A DNA stretch of 64,000 nt from Lysinibacillus sp. KCTC 33748 (lineage in GTDB: Bacteria > Bacillota > Bacilli > Bacillales_A > Planococcaceae): contig NZ_MWSJ01000008.1 in the NCBI RefSeq assembly GCF_002237755.1, positions 81,976-145,975 of the forward strand, read 5' to 3'. Position 1 is the stretch's first letter, and every line of letters begins with the position of its first letter. Positions 18,682 to 26,592 of the stretch are shown here, piece by piece. The notes below the pieces were generated by a model, which did no database searches, was not told the DNA's origin, and saw only the letters and a program-made list of their open reading frames with translations. Position numbers and translations under genes: made by a program.

Positions 18682-18742
18682 GTAAAAACTCCTGTGTGAT
18701 TGTATTTTTGTTATAAAAAGAAGTCACCCTCTCGGTAACGAC

Positions 18743-18928
18743 CTAGTTAATTTTCTTATATTTATCTAACGCTCGCTGTAGTTCATCAGTTTTGTGATAG
18801 ACCGTATAAATCGCATTGTCCTTAATGCTTCTAGCTTTTATGATGTATGAAATTCCTTCTTCTTTCAAATAGATTGATAGTTTCTTTGTAAAGCAAAAGA
18901 AGAAGTCTTTTTCAGTTAAGTTTGTCAT
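18743..18928 (-). CDS. DUF5659-like small phage/plasmid protein
   Basis: A 61-residue protein with the pattern DFFFCFTKKLSIYLKEEG, YIIKARSIKDN and ELQRALDKYK. I associate this pattern with DUF5659 proteins of Gram-positive plasmids and prophages (function unknown). The ribosome-binding site AGGGG lies 8 nt before ATG. It is transcribed just ahead of the replication-initiator-like gene. Confidence 0.6.
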   Translation of the reverse strand: MTNLTEKDFFFCFTKKLSIYLKEEGISYIIKARSIKDNAIYTVYHKTDELQRALDKYKKIN

Positions 18929-18959
18929 GTTATATACCCCTATCTGTCCATTTGAACAC

Positions 18960-19130
18960 TTAGTTTTTCAGAATAAATTCTTTGTATTTCTGTACTTTAT
19001 TTGCTTCCATAGCTACTTTGTTATTCTCATATTTTGAGAGCAAAGCTATCGAGCAACCAATGTGCCTAGCAATATCAGTTAGTCTAATTTGCTTCTGTCT
19101 ACGCATTAAGAACAACTCTATTTGTGTCAT
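18960..19130 (-). CDS. Small XRE-family HTH regulator
   Basis: A 56-residue helix-turn-helix protein starting MTQIELFLMRRQKQIRLTDI, then ARHIGCSIALLSKYENNK. This is the classic XRE/Cro HTH (helix 2 LTDIARHIG, recognition helix SIALLSKYE) without an extra domain. GAAAGGAAG precedes ATG. It lies between the capsid gene and the replication/packaging genes, so it may regulate the downstream genes. Confidence 0.75.
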   Translation of the reverse strand: MTQIELFLMRRQKQIRLTDIARHIGCSIALLSKYENNKVAMEANKVQKYKEFILKN

Positions 19131-19213
19131 GGTCTTACTTCCTTTCTTCTAGTTAAAAATTTTCATGAAATGAATTGAAAAAGACACTCCCATTTCTGAG
19201 AGTGTCTAAGGGA

Positions 19214-20080
19214 TTATTTACCCTGTGTTAATACTGCAACTGCTTTCTTTGAACCAACCTTTAAAGTTGCTTCTGCAATTACTTGACCTTTCACTGAATC
19301 ACCTGTTTTTGCAAGTGGTTCAAAGTGTGGCTCTCGCAAATATGCTAAATCGACATAAGCATCATTGAAGAACACAACTTTATCAGCAGGAACATGTTTT
19401 GATAACACAAATTTTACTGAACCATAATTAGTGTTGATTTCATCTACTAGTAAGCCAAATGATGTTGTCACATGGTTGTATGAGTAGTTATCCTTATATA
19501 TAGCGTCAATTTTTTCTTTAATATCAGCATTGACAAAGGCATATACTTGACCTTCTGCTAAATCCTGATTCCAAAGATTACGCATAACTTGCTTAATTGC
19601 AATTTCATCAATCGGAGCTGTTACAGCATTAGAAGCATCAGCCATTTCAATTAGACCTGATAATTGGCGTTTGAACGGTGTTTTTGAACCATCCGCTCTA
19701 AGACCATTGATAAATTTCTTTTCCATGTTAACTTTTAACTCTAGTAATCGGTCAGCTACTTCCCCTGAGAACTGAGTTGATTGCATAGCTTCTGCTGTAC
19801 CTGATACCTGAACACCCTTCTTGAAAATCTCAAGGATATTACTTAGCTCTGCCCTAGCAGATTCATAGAATACTGTTGTGTCTGCTCCTTCAACTGCTGA
19901 AATATCTTCATCATTAGATAGTGAGTTTTCTCGCCAAGTATACACAGTGCTAAGTGCTTTTTCAATATTGCCTTTCGCCATAAGTAATGATGTAAATGGC
20001 GTTGCTTGAACCCCAATTACTGCAATCTCATTTGCTAATGAAATGCGTTCTGATTCTGTAAATGATTGTGATGTAAACAT
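19214..20080 (-). CDS. Major capsid protein (SU10-type)
   Basis: A 288-residue HK97-fold capsid subunit of the SU10 major capsid group. It shows the N-terminal NEIAVIGVQATPFTSLL, the middle KKGVQVSGTAEAMQSTQFSG, the EKKFINGLRADGS loop and a C-terminal beta strand KVGSKKAVAVLTQGK, as in that group. It is shorter than most capsid proteins of this type (about 300-350), but all regions are present. It follows the scaffold-like gene by 30 bp. The ribosome-binding site GAAGGAA lies upstream. Confidence 0.82.
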   Translation of the reverse strand: MFTSQSFTESERISLANEIAVIGVQATPFTSLLMAKGNIEKALSTVYTWRENSLSNDEDISAVEGADTTVFYESARAELSNILEIFKKGVQVSGTAEAMQSTQFSGEVADRLLELKVNMEKKFINGLRADGSKTPFKRQLSGLIEMADASNAVTAPIDEIAIKQVMRNLWNQDLAEGQVYAFVNADIKEKIDAIYKDNYSYNHVTTSFGLLVDEINTNYGSVKFVLSKHVPADKVVFFNDAYVDLAYLREPHFEPLAKTGDSVKGQVIAEATLKVGSKKAVAVLTQGK

Positions 20081-20110
20081 TATAAAATTCCTTCTTCCTG
20101 TTAATTTGTT

Positions 20111-20524
20111 TTACTTAAATATTTTTTCGAACTTACTAGCAATCATGCCTTTAGCGTCACCATTTTGCTTATGAGCTGTATAATCATCTTGCTTAGCAAC
20201 TTCTTTAGGCTTAAAGCCCATATCAAGTTTTACTTCATTTATTAACTCTGCTAGAGCATCAACTTTTTCTATTGGTGTTTTAGTAAGACTAAACTTCTCT
20301 ACAAATTCCTTTGCAAAGCCAAACCCTCGTTCTTCAAGCTGTAACTGTAATCTTAAATTTTCTAATTCAATTTTTTCTTGTTCCAAACGCTCGGTTTCTT
20401 TTTGTAGCTCTTGTTTTTCATGTTCCAACGGATTTACACTTTGTCCCTGTTCAGTTACGTCAACTCCCTCAGTAACCTCAATAGAATTCATTTCAATTGC
20501 TTCTGCTGTTTGTAAATTCCCCAT
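20111..20524 (-). CDS. Putative phage scaffolding protein
   Basis: A 137-residue acidic protein with a long charged coiled coil (about residues 35-80, LEQEKIELENLRLQLQLEER) and a C-terminal positively charged tail (KGMIASKFEKIFK). Coiled coil plus basic tail directly before a capsid gene is typical of scaffolding proteins. The ATG at 20524 has AAGGAG 8 nt upstream; the frame extends to 20557 without a ribosome-binding site. Confidence 0.68.
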   Translation of the reverse strand: MGNLQTAEAIEMNSIEVTEGVDVTEQGQSVNPLEHEKQELQKETERLEQEKIELENLRLQLQLEERGFGFAKEFVEKFSLTKTPIEKVDALAELINEVKLDMGFKPKEVAKQDDYTAHKQNGDAKGMIASKFEKIFK

Positions 20525-20557
20525 TAATAATTCTCCTTCTGATTTGGTATTTTCCAT

Positions 20558-20783
20558 ATTTACACAAACTAAAAAAAGCCAATAAGTAACTACTCATGGC
20601 TTAATTGTCCATCACTCCATATAAGTCCATAGAATATCATATAGAGCGTTCTGAGTAAGCCACTCATAAATATCAGGAATGACTCATTGACGCTCACTAG
20701 ACTTTACAGGTGGTGTTCCAAGCTGTCATTCACTCAATAGATGTTATGAACATGCTCAGTTAAAGATTTGAATAATGGCTAAC
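20558..20783. other. Intergenic region with repeated ACTCAT words
   Basis: Contains several short repeats of the type ACTCAT/ATGAGT (near 20592, 20656, 20669, 20690) that could be protein-binding iterons or parts of small hairpins upstream of the capsid operon. No ORF. Confidence 0.3.
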
Positions 20784-20809
20784 AAAAAAAGGACTACAAT
20801 TAGTAGCCC
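20784..20809 (-). terminator. Rho-independent terminator after the 305-residue gene
   Basis: On the minus strand GGGCTAC-TAATT-GTAGTCC is followed by TTTTTTT. This separates the 305-residue gene transcript from the capsid operon, which therefore needs its own promoter. Confidence 0.65.
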
Positions 20810-20967
20810 TCAAACAATGGCCCTGATTACGTTCAATAGTTACCATTTTTTGATTATAATATTAAAATTATGCCAAGGCTCTATTGTAACCTCAACAAAT
20901 TTAAGAGGAAAATTATCCTCTCACTATGAACAGTTTGTACGCAAAAAGTGTGACTTTTGAATTCAGG

Positions 20968-21885
20968 TCATCTCCAAGAGTCATACTTGTCTTGCACACG
21001 CTTTAATCTTTTTTTGAAGTTGCTTTCTTCCAGCATCATCAATCTAGCAAAGTTGCGTTTGTTGAAATCGATAATTTCCCCATTTTGATTAAATGTAAAT
21101 ACATTTGTCTGCTTGCTATCCAAAGCTCGTTGCAAGTGATCTAGCAACTCATTTGTAAATTCCTTTTGTCTTTCCGACAAATTTAAGAAATCAAACTTAA
21201 ATATCCTACGAAAATTTGTTTGATTTTTGAGTAACTTCATATCATTTTGATTGATAAAATAACGCTCTCCATCAATGTTAAACTCTCTAGTACCTGTTGC
21301 TTTGGCAATCTCACGATAGATTTTTTTGTTAATACCATGATTGATATACTTTACAATTTCTTTGTCAGTTTTCATTGTATCGACCTTTTGGATAATTTCA
21401 TTTAGCACCTTTTTTAAAGGCTCAACTGTCTCAGCAATCTTCTCTGCTTTTTCTTTTTTGACATATGGCAATACCCGTAATATGTCATTAAAGCACTCAT
21501 CAAATTCTTCATGCTCTACTTGCTTCAACACTTTATCAGGTATCTTATCAAAATCATCAACGTAATAATACTCGCCAATCTGTGACAAATAGTAATAAAT
21601 ATAGTCCGCAGCTTTCATGTCATCATGCGATCTCTCAATATTTGACAGATACTTTTTGTATACATACTTTGCGTATCGTTGTTGTAGCGAATTGATATAG
21701 ATTGCTATATAATCCTCTGCAACTTCTGCCTTTGCTTTTCGTTTCGGCTCCATGTAACTGTACATATGCTTTGTCACTAAATGAAAGGACAACTCATATT
21801 CAACTTTTGCGCCCATGGTTATCAACTCTGTTGTTAAGTCATATTTGCCTAATTTGTGTTGATCTATTTTTTGTTTAAAATCCAT
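20968..21885 (-). CDS. Element protein of unknown function
   Basis: A 305-residue, very helical, lysine- and tyrosine-rich protein with no transmembrane segment. It has charged helical segments (EPKRKAKAEVAEDYI, KKEKAEKIAETVEPLKKVL) and a C-terminal region LSERQKEFTNELLDHL. No family recognised. AAAGGAG precedes ATG. It is the first gene of the structural block, 400 bp ahead of the scaffold gene and ending at its own terminator, so it may be a regulator or a packaging-redirecting factor. Both are guesses. Confidence 0.6.
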   Translation of the reverse strand: MDFKQKIDQHKLGKYDLTTELITMGAKVEYELSFHLVTKHMYSYMEPKRKAKAEVAEDYIAIYINSLQQRYAKYVYKKYLSNIERSHDDMKAADYIYYYLSQIGEYYYVDDFDKIPDKVLKQVEHEEFDECFNDILRVLPYVKKEKAEKIAETVEPLKKVLNEIIQKVDTMKTDKEIVKYINHGINKKIYREIAKATGTREFNIDGERYFINQNDMKLLKNQTNFRRIFKFDFLNLSERQKEFTNELLDHLQRALDSKQTNVFTFNQNGEIIDFNKRNFARLMMLEESNFKKRLKRVQDKYDSWR

Positions 21886-22325
21886 TAAATATGCTCCTTT
21901 TATTTTTCATAAATCACAGTTCTCTAGTCTTCATTATATATTGTTTTATTATTTACCAATGCTTTTTCCGAAAATAATTATCGAAATATATTATTAGAAA
22001 AAATATTAGCAATACTTTTCACGCATAAAAAGACCCTTACAAAAATAGGTGCTTGCACTACTTCCAGGGTACTTATCCTAGTTATTAAATCACTGAAATA
22101 ACAGCTATATCCGTCTGACTGAATCGTCTTTGCGGTCATGCAGTACATTGTTTGGAAATCTATAACATAGAACACAGTTCTACTAATGTGTTCAAATAAT
22201 AAATATATCCATGAAAGTAAACTAAGGCGCAAGCCCGTCCATAGTTTTTTCTTTATCACTATTTATTTCTTTAAATAGTTTTTTTCTTTAAACTTGTCAG
22301 AATGTGTTCCAACTAAGCGTATATT

Positions 22326-22386
22326 TTAGACCCACTTATCTAAAAAATGTTCCGAATTGGCACATTTTATATAGGATAGGGTCTAA
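22326..22386. promoter_or_regulatory. 61-bp nested palindrome
   Basis: Outer arms TTAGACCC (22326) and GGGTCTAA (ends 22386) and inner arms AAAATGT (22344) and ACATTTT (ends 22368) share the same centre at 22356, with further matching CC/GG and a central AATT. Nested concentric dyads in a non-coding part of an integrated element suggest an operator, a replication origin structure or a recombinase-binding site. Confidence 0.4.
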
Positions 22387-22459
22387 ACACTGTACAAAAT
22401 TAGCACAATATTTATATAACTGTATTTACATATTTATATTAATATTATTTACGCCCACC

Positions 22460-22699
22460 CTAACATGAAGCTGAGTGTGTATCAACATCTCGTCGAAAAA
22501 GTGCTGCCTTGATCTCAATAAATCTATAAATAGACATAAAGGAACAAGACCTCATAGTTCCATGAACCTCTTTCCTAGCATCCTTATACTTCTGCCCCCA
22601 GTAGTTGCTGTAAGCCGTACGCTTATAAATACTTATCCCTTTATTGGCCAGGAATTCTAACTTTATAGTATATGATATGTTCTTCGTTGCCGTAGCCAC
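22460..22699 (-). CDS. Small hypothetical protein
   Basis: A 79-residue basic protein starting at GTG, with AGGAGCG about 9 nt upstream, which is the main support for translation. It has four cysteines or more and no recognised family. It sits in the integrase-proximal, otherwise decayed part of the element. Confidence 0.38.
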   Translation of the reverse strand: MATATKNISYTIKLEFLANKGISIYKRTAYSNYWGQKYKDARKEVHGTMRSCSFMSIYRFIEIKAALFRRDVDTHSASC

Positions 22700-22881
22700 T
22701 CAAAATTCGCTCCTGATCTTTAACGATGGCATTCAAAGCGAGACAAGGCACGCTTACATAGAGTAATAACGATAATTATTACATCGGCTATCGTACAAAC
22801 CTGTCAAGTTTTAGTTTGAGCATATGTACTAGGCTTCCACGTTCGACTACGGAAAATAAGCACACTTATTTAGCCTAGACG
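22700..22881. other. Non-coding region with short inverted repeats
   Basis: Contains ACGATAATTATTACATCGGCTATCGT-type dyads near 22768 and CTAGGC (22838) .. GCCTAG (22873) inverted arms. No ORF with a ribosome-binding site. Confidence 0.35.
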
Positions 22882-22909
22882 TTGATTTTTTTCGAATAGG
22901 CTGTACAAT
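22882..22909 (+). promoter_or_regulatory. Sigma-A type promoter upstream of possible small RNA
   Basis: TTGATT at 22882-22887 and TACAAT at 22904-22909 with a 16-bp spacer, oriented against the element's other genes. Transcription would start near 22916 and meet the terminator at 22967-22996. Confidence 0.45.
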
Positions 22910-22915
22910 AGCGTT

Positions 22916-22996
22916 ACATTGGTGTGTATGCTATTGCTTTGCGGTAGTCATATTCAGTTAAAAGTCGTTAGTGTTCGCGCACTAACAGCTTTTTCC
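22916..22996 (+). ncRNA. Candidate ~80-nt small RNA
   Basis: A region between a good promoter (22882-22909) and an intrinsic terminator GTTAGTG-TTCGCG-CACTAAC-AGCTTTTT. No ribosome-binding site precedes the ATG at 22929, so a non-coding transcript is the simplest reading. It lies in the regulatory part of the integrated element on the strand opposite to the phage genes, where phage antisense or control RNAs are often found. Confidence 0.35.
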
Positions 22997-23079
22997 TACG
23001 CAATTTCTCACTTCGCCACTAGGACAAAAGGAGAACTCACTAAGCCTAATGCCTGTTTATACTCGCTTAGTCGAGTTTT

Positions 23080-23263
23080 CTAAACACTTTTTTTCTGTTC
23101 TTCATCTACATCAATCTTGACTGCTCCAAGCTTTTCACATCATTTAAGACCCTTTTCTGACCACCTTTAGATACAATTAGTGTCAACATTCCCCTGCGCT
23201 GTTGCAAATCATTGAACCCTTCAAAATTCTGCGGTACTGAAAAAAATCTTTGTAGTCTATCAT
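23080..23263 (-). pseudogene. Decayed small gene
   Basis: AAGGAGAAG and ATG at 23263 are followed by three frame segments that join into one small protein: MIDYKDFF, then NFEGFNDLQQRRGMLTLIVS and KGGQKRVLND, then KLGAVKIDVDEEQKKSV and stop at 23080. Two frameshifts (one in a run of seven T) break it. About 60 residues if repaired. No family recognised. Confidence 0.45.
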
Positions 23264-23336
23264 TCTTATCTTCTCCTTTTTTTCCTCCTCTTGTTCCGTC
23301 CCCTAAAAGTCTAAATTATTTTGTAGACTGAAATTG

Positions 23337-24253
23337 TTATTTTCTATCTATCTCATTTTCAGTAAAATCTAGACAAGCTTTATTGTCGTTTCCACACTTC
23401 TATGACCTAAAATTTTACTCAATCTTACAAATTTCACCTTTCCTTCAATGATGTAATAAGTTATTTCGTATTAAACGTGGATGAACAGATAAACCCACAC
23501 TTAAACCTTCCCTTCTTATTGATCTTCAAAATATTCACACCTACTATAGCTTGTTGGAAATAAAAATGGCGAATCTGAAATCTGTCTAGTTGCATCAACG
23601 TCTTAAATTACCTACCGTTTTATGCCCCAAAATACATAACGTTGATGTCCATTCTTGGCATTTTTGACAAGAATAGAATTATTTTTAAATCTATATCCTC
23701 GGTCATTAAGGAACAACACTCATTAGCCTTAAGCCCCGTAGAATCCAAGTCCTGTACTCATAATATTTTGTAAGATTGAAAGCACCTAGTATTAATTTAG
23801 TTTCCTCAGGGGGAAGCAGTTGTTTCTACTTACGCTTTGGTTTAATCTGTTCTATTGTGTCAATCGGATTAACCGTTATTTCTCGTTCAGCTTTCAAAAA
23901 GTAAAATACTTTCATATTCTTTGAACAATTGGCTATGGTAGTATCTGGTTTTTGATAATCTTCCCTACGTTTAGGATAGTTATTGTTTAATACCTTGTCA
24001 GAAGAAGAAGCAGTGTCCTTTCCACGCTCTCTCAAGTATTTGATGTATTGTTGAATATAAGATGATTTTACCTTCCCTGCATCCTTAATTTTGAAATCTC
24101 GCACTGTGTAATTTCTGAATAGCGTTAAAGTCTGTTCATAACTTTTCATGGTTTTTGGAGATATTTTGGAGAAAGATGTATAGCGTCACAACGAAACATA
24201 CAGCAATCCAACATATAATGGTCAACTTCGATTAAAAACGGACATATAGACAT
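23337..24253 (-). pseudogene. Decayed tyrosine recombinase (integrase 1) next to spo0A
   Basis: A complete but frameshifted tyrosine integrase. N-terminal core-binding domain: FLIEVDHYMLDCC, then MKSYEQTLTLFRNY (open from 24149) to EIVNPIDTIEQIKPKRK-like end at 23826. The catalytic domain follows in several frames: PPEETKLILGAFNLTKYYEY, RANECCSLMTEDIDLK, HPRLIRNN and finally ILGHRSVETTIKLV, stop at 23337. The conserved Arg, HxxR and final LGH-S pieces are all visible but separated by at least five frame breaks. It lies 140 bp inside the spo0A attachment site, the normal place for the element's integrase. Confidence 0.82.
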
Positions 24254-24305
24254 AAAAAATACGCCCCCTCAAACAGTCGGCGTAAACTGTCTAAAAAGGC
24301 GTTAT
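24253..24305 (-). terminator. Terminator downstream of spo0A
   Basis: On the minus strand ACGCC (outer arm) and an inner GACAGT/ACTGTT stem close with GGGCGT followed by ATTTTTT. It ends the spo0A transcript just before the decayed integrase ATG, whose start codon follows the T-run directly. Supplied by the element, not the host. Confidence 0.65.
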
Positions 24306-24391
24306 AATTTTCGCTAAATAAACGTTATCTAATTTAGATTTACCGGTCATTCTCCGGTAAGCCAATCGCTACAAACCTTGATATACCGTGA

Positions 24392-25183
24392 CTAGCTCGC
24401 CATCATATCAATACGAATCTTGTCAGCGATCATGGCGATGAATTCGCTATTTGTCGGTTTCGACTTCAAATGATGTACCGTATAACCAAACATCGACGAA
24501 ATCGATTCATAATTGCCACGGTTCCATGCAACTTCAATGGCATGACGAATCGCACGTTCAACTCGTGATGGTGTTGTATTGAATTTCTTAGCAATTTCTG
24601 GATATAAAATTTTCGTCACAGATCCTAATAACTCGATATCTTCGAATACCATCTGAATAGCTTCTCTCAAATAAGAGTAGCCTTTTATATGTGCAGGAAC
24701 GCCAATTTCTTTAATAATGGCCGTAATCGTGCTATCTAATTGATGTTGATTTAATTTTTGAGGTGCCGTCGGTTGTAAAACACTTGTCTTTTTAGGAAGT
24801 GTTGCTTTCTGTCCAGCACAATGTAAGATCTTTTGAACCAATTGATCAAATTCAAATGGCTTTAGCATGAAATAGGATGCACCTAAGTCTACAGCTTGTT
24901 TCATCACATCTTCTTGACCAAATGCAGTTAACATTATTACTTGAATTGATGACATTTGTTCATTTTGATACATCGACTCTAAAACAGCTAACCCATCAAG
25001 ATGTGGCATAATAATATCTAGCAGCAAAATATCTGGTGTGAATTCCTCAAGCATTTGTAAACAAACTTTCCCATTTGAAGCAGTTGCAATGATTTCAATT
25101 TCTGGATGTCCTTGAAAATACTGCTCCATCGTTTTTAATAACTCACGATTATCATCTGCAATTGCTACTTTAACCTTTGTCAT
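24392..25183 (-). CDS. spo0A: Sporulation master response regulator Spo0A
   Basis: A 263-residue Spo0A that controls entry into sporulation. Receiver domain: acidic pocket Asp10/Asp11, phosphorylation site Asp56 in [13 protein letters not shown]-binding domain: about 140-263 with the recognition region [20 protein letters not shown] and C-terminus ending ..[16 protein letters not shown] precedes ATG. The last 21 codons are the attachment site of the integrated element: they are complete and in frame, so the gene is intact, but its natural end probably lies at 10648-10710. Downstream spo0A-specific neighbours are therefore displaced by 13.7 kb. Confidence 0.97.
   Translation of the reverse strand: MTKVKVAIADDNRELLKTMEQYFQGHPEIEIIATASNGKVCLQMLEEFTPDILLLDIIMPHLDGLAVLESMYQNEQMSSIQVIMLTAFGQEDVMKQAVDLGASYFMLKPFEFDQLVQKILHCAGQKATLPKKTSVLQPTAPQKLNQHQLDSTITAIIKEIGVPAHIKGYSYLREAIQMVFEDIELLGSVTKILYPEIAKKFNTTPSRVERAIRHAIEVAWNRGNYESISSMFGYTVHHLKSKPTNSEFIAMIADKIRIDMMAS
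24393..24455. other. Proximal attachment site inside spo0A 3' end
   Basis: 63 bp matching 10648-10710 at 59 positions, including an identical 23-bp core at 24414-24436. It encodes the last 20 residues of Spo0A. An element that carries a replacement 3' end keeps the target gene functional after integration; the four differences between copies are mostly silent, consistent with a replacement end from a related strain or species. Confidence 0.88.
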
Positions 25184-25523
25184 TTAAAATTCCTCCTTCT
25201 GAACTGTGCTTCGAATATCCCGTTACCTACCCCAATGCTTTTTTTGCACACTGTGGAATTTTCGACATTATTGTTTTAAAAACCTTTTCAATTTCCAAAA
25301 ATGAGTATGTAGTCCGATACTTTCATTTAATATCGACAAGTTATGATAAATAACTGACAAAGCTTCGAATGCTTATACCATTTATTTTAGTGAAAAAATG
25401 GAGATAAAACTACAGTTTTTCTTAAGTATCGCTAATCGCTTCATAAATAAACGAAATACTTGATGAACAATATATTTTTATGAAGGAATGAAGAATGGAG
25501 CCACCTCTTGGCAGCTCCTTCGT
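25184..25523. other. spo0A promoter region
   Basis: 340 bp between spoIVB and spo0A. Besides the possible 0A boxes it contains an imperfect GGAGC..GCTCC hairpin at 25495-25516 that may end the spoIVB transcript (weak T tract). No ORF. Confidence 0.5.
25261..25267 (-). promoter_or_regulatory. Possible 0A box upstream of spo0A
   Basis: TGTCGAA on the minus strand (plus TTCGACA), the core of the Spo0A-binding box, about 80 bp before spo0A. A second TGTCGATA occurs near 25330. B. subtilis spo0A is autoregulated through such boxes; here the role is inferred from the motif only. Confidence 0.35.
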
Positions 25524-26471
25524 TTAAGATGATTTTTTTAACATTTCCGCTACAGTTATTGCTGCTCCTTTTTTCGGCTCCTCCACAAACATATGCGTAA
25601 CGGCACCTACAAAACGACCGTCTTGAATGATAGGACTGCCACTCATCCCCTGCAAAATACCACCTGTTTTTTCAATGAGCTTTTTGTCAGTGACTATGAA
25701 TTCAAGGCGTTCATTTTCAACCTTTGTAATTTCAATTGAAAAAGTTTCCACCTTACTGCCCTTGATCGCCGTAGAGATTTCCGCTTTTCCTGTTTTTATA
25801 TCCTTTTCATGCATAATTTCAATTGCTTTAGGCAAACTTTGTTGATAACCGTCTTCCCAACGGCCAAAAATTCCATAAACTGTATTTTTATCTATACTCC
25901 CTAATCGATCCTGATGTTTTTCAATGGAGGATATTTTATAGCCAGGTTGCCCAGGTATACTTTTACGAATTTGTTGAATCGAAGCTAAAAAAATGGAGCC
26001 AGCATGGAAATTAGGGGCTTCTTGTAAAGTTGAATCAACGATTTGGTGGCCTAACGCACCGTAATTTTTTGTCTCTGGATCAATGTATGTCAATGTTCCT
26101 ACTCCATCTGTTTCATCTTTTAGAAAGGAAATAACATGTTCAGCTTCTTGCTCCTGTAACTCAAGTGTCACTTCTTTTCCTTCATTTTTTATCGTCCATT
26201 TCTGTTGTCCTTGTCGAGCAACAGCTTTTTTGGCATCTGCAAGTGTTTTTACTGTAATATCATTTATTTTTTCAATCACAGCGCCTCCTTTCATCCACTG
26301 ATTGGAAGCTAATAGCACATCATGTGCTACAAATACATGTGATAGCTGAAGTTGAATACCAATTGCTTCGCCCATCGGAATTAGCTTTTTTGCGGCAAAA
26401 GCCTTTACGGGCATGAATAATAAAACGATGAGCATAGGCAAAATGACAAATTGACGCCAACGACGATTCAT
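25524..26471 (-). CDS. spoIVB: SpoIVB serine peptidase
   Basis: Forespore-secreted S55 peptidase that cleaves SpoIVFA to activate sigma-K processing. Features: N-terminal signal/TM segment (residues 8-26), PDZ-like region (about 36-105, GGAVIEKINDITVKTL), His142 in YGALGHQIVD and the catalytic Ser in GMSGSP (about 279). At 315 residues it is about 110 shorter than the B. subtilis protein (about 425): the linker between signal segment and PDZ is missing, while both catalytic residues are present. Gene order spo0A-spoIVB-recN is conserved. Confidence 0.93.
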   Translation of the reverse strand: MNRRWRQFVILPMLIVLLFMPVKAFAAKKLIPMGEAIGIQLQLSHVFVAHDVLLASNQWMKGGAVIEKINDITVKTLADAKKAVARQGQQKWTIKNEGKEVTLELQEQEAEHVISFLKDETDGVGTLTYIDPETKNYGALGHQIVDSTLQEAPNFHAGSIFLASIQQIRKSIPGQPGYKISSIEKHQDRLGSIDKNTVYGIFGRWEDGYQQSLPKAIEIMHEKDIKTGKAEISTAIKGSKVETFSIEITKVENERLEFIVTDKKLIEKTGGILQGMSGSPIIQDGRFVGAVTHMFVEEPKKGAAITVAEMLKKSS

Positions 26472-26552
26472 ACGACACCTCCTTTTTATTTTTGTCTTTA
26501 TACTATGTGTTGTTGTGGCGTTCTTATAAGCGGTAAATATTTGTGCAAAAAG

Positions 26553-26590
26553 AAAAAATCCAGAAACAACGAGCTGTTTCTGGATTCTTT
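26553..26590 (-). terminator. recN terminator
   Basis: ATCCAGAAAC-AACGAGCT-GTTTCTGGAT with T-runs on both sides, between recN stop and spoIVB start. Confidence 0.75.
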
Positions 26591-26592
26591 TG

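Larger units (their letters stand above)
10648..24455. mobile_element. Integrated element at the spo0A 3' end (tail-less prophage or capsid-forming satellite candidate)
   Basis: A 13.7-kb segment bounded by two near-identical copies of the spo0A 3' end. A decayed tyrosine recombinase (23337-24253) lies next to the spo0A junction. Cargo, in transcription order on the minus strand: unknown 305-residue protein, scaffold, major capsid protein, XRE regulator, DUF5659-like protein, replication-initiator-like protein, small terminase, large terminase, portal, holin, two neck/connector proteins, decayed membrane protein. No tail tube, tape measure, baseplate or endolysin is seen. Structural genes are intact while the integrase is not. 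Confidence 0.78.

Noticed and set aside
20558..20783. Possible CRISPR-like or iteron array from repeated ACTCAT words
   Set aside because: Words are too short and irregularly spaced; no repeat-spacer structure and no cas genes.
21978..22259. 93-residue open frame starting at GTG in the element
   Set aside because: No convincing ribosome-binding site, unusual composition with many Cys/Ser/Phe, and no neighbour support; more likely non-coding or decayed DNA.
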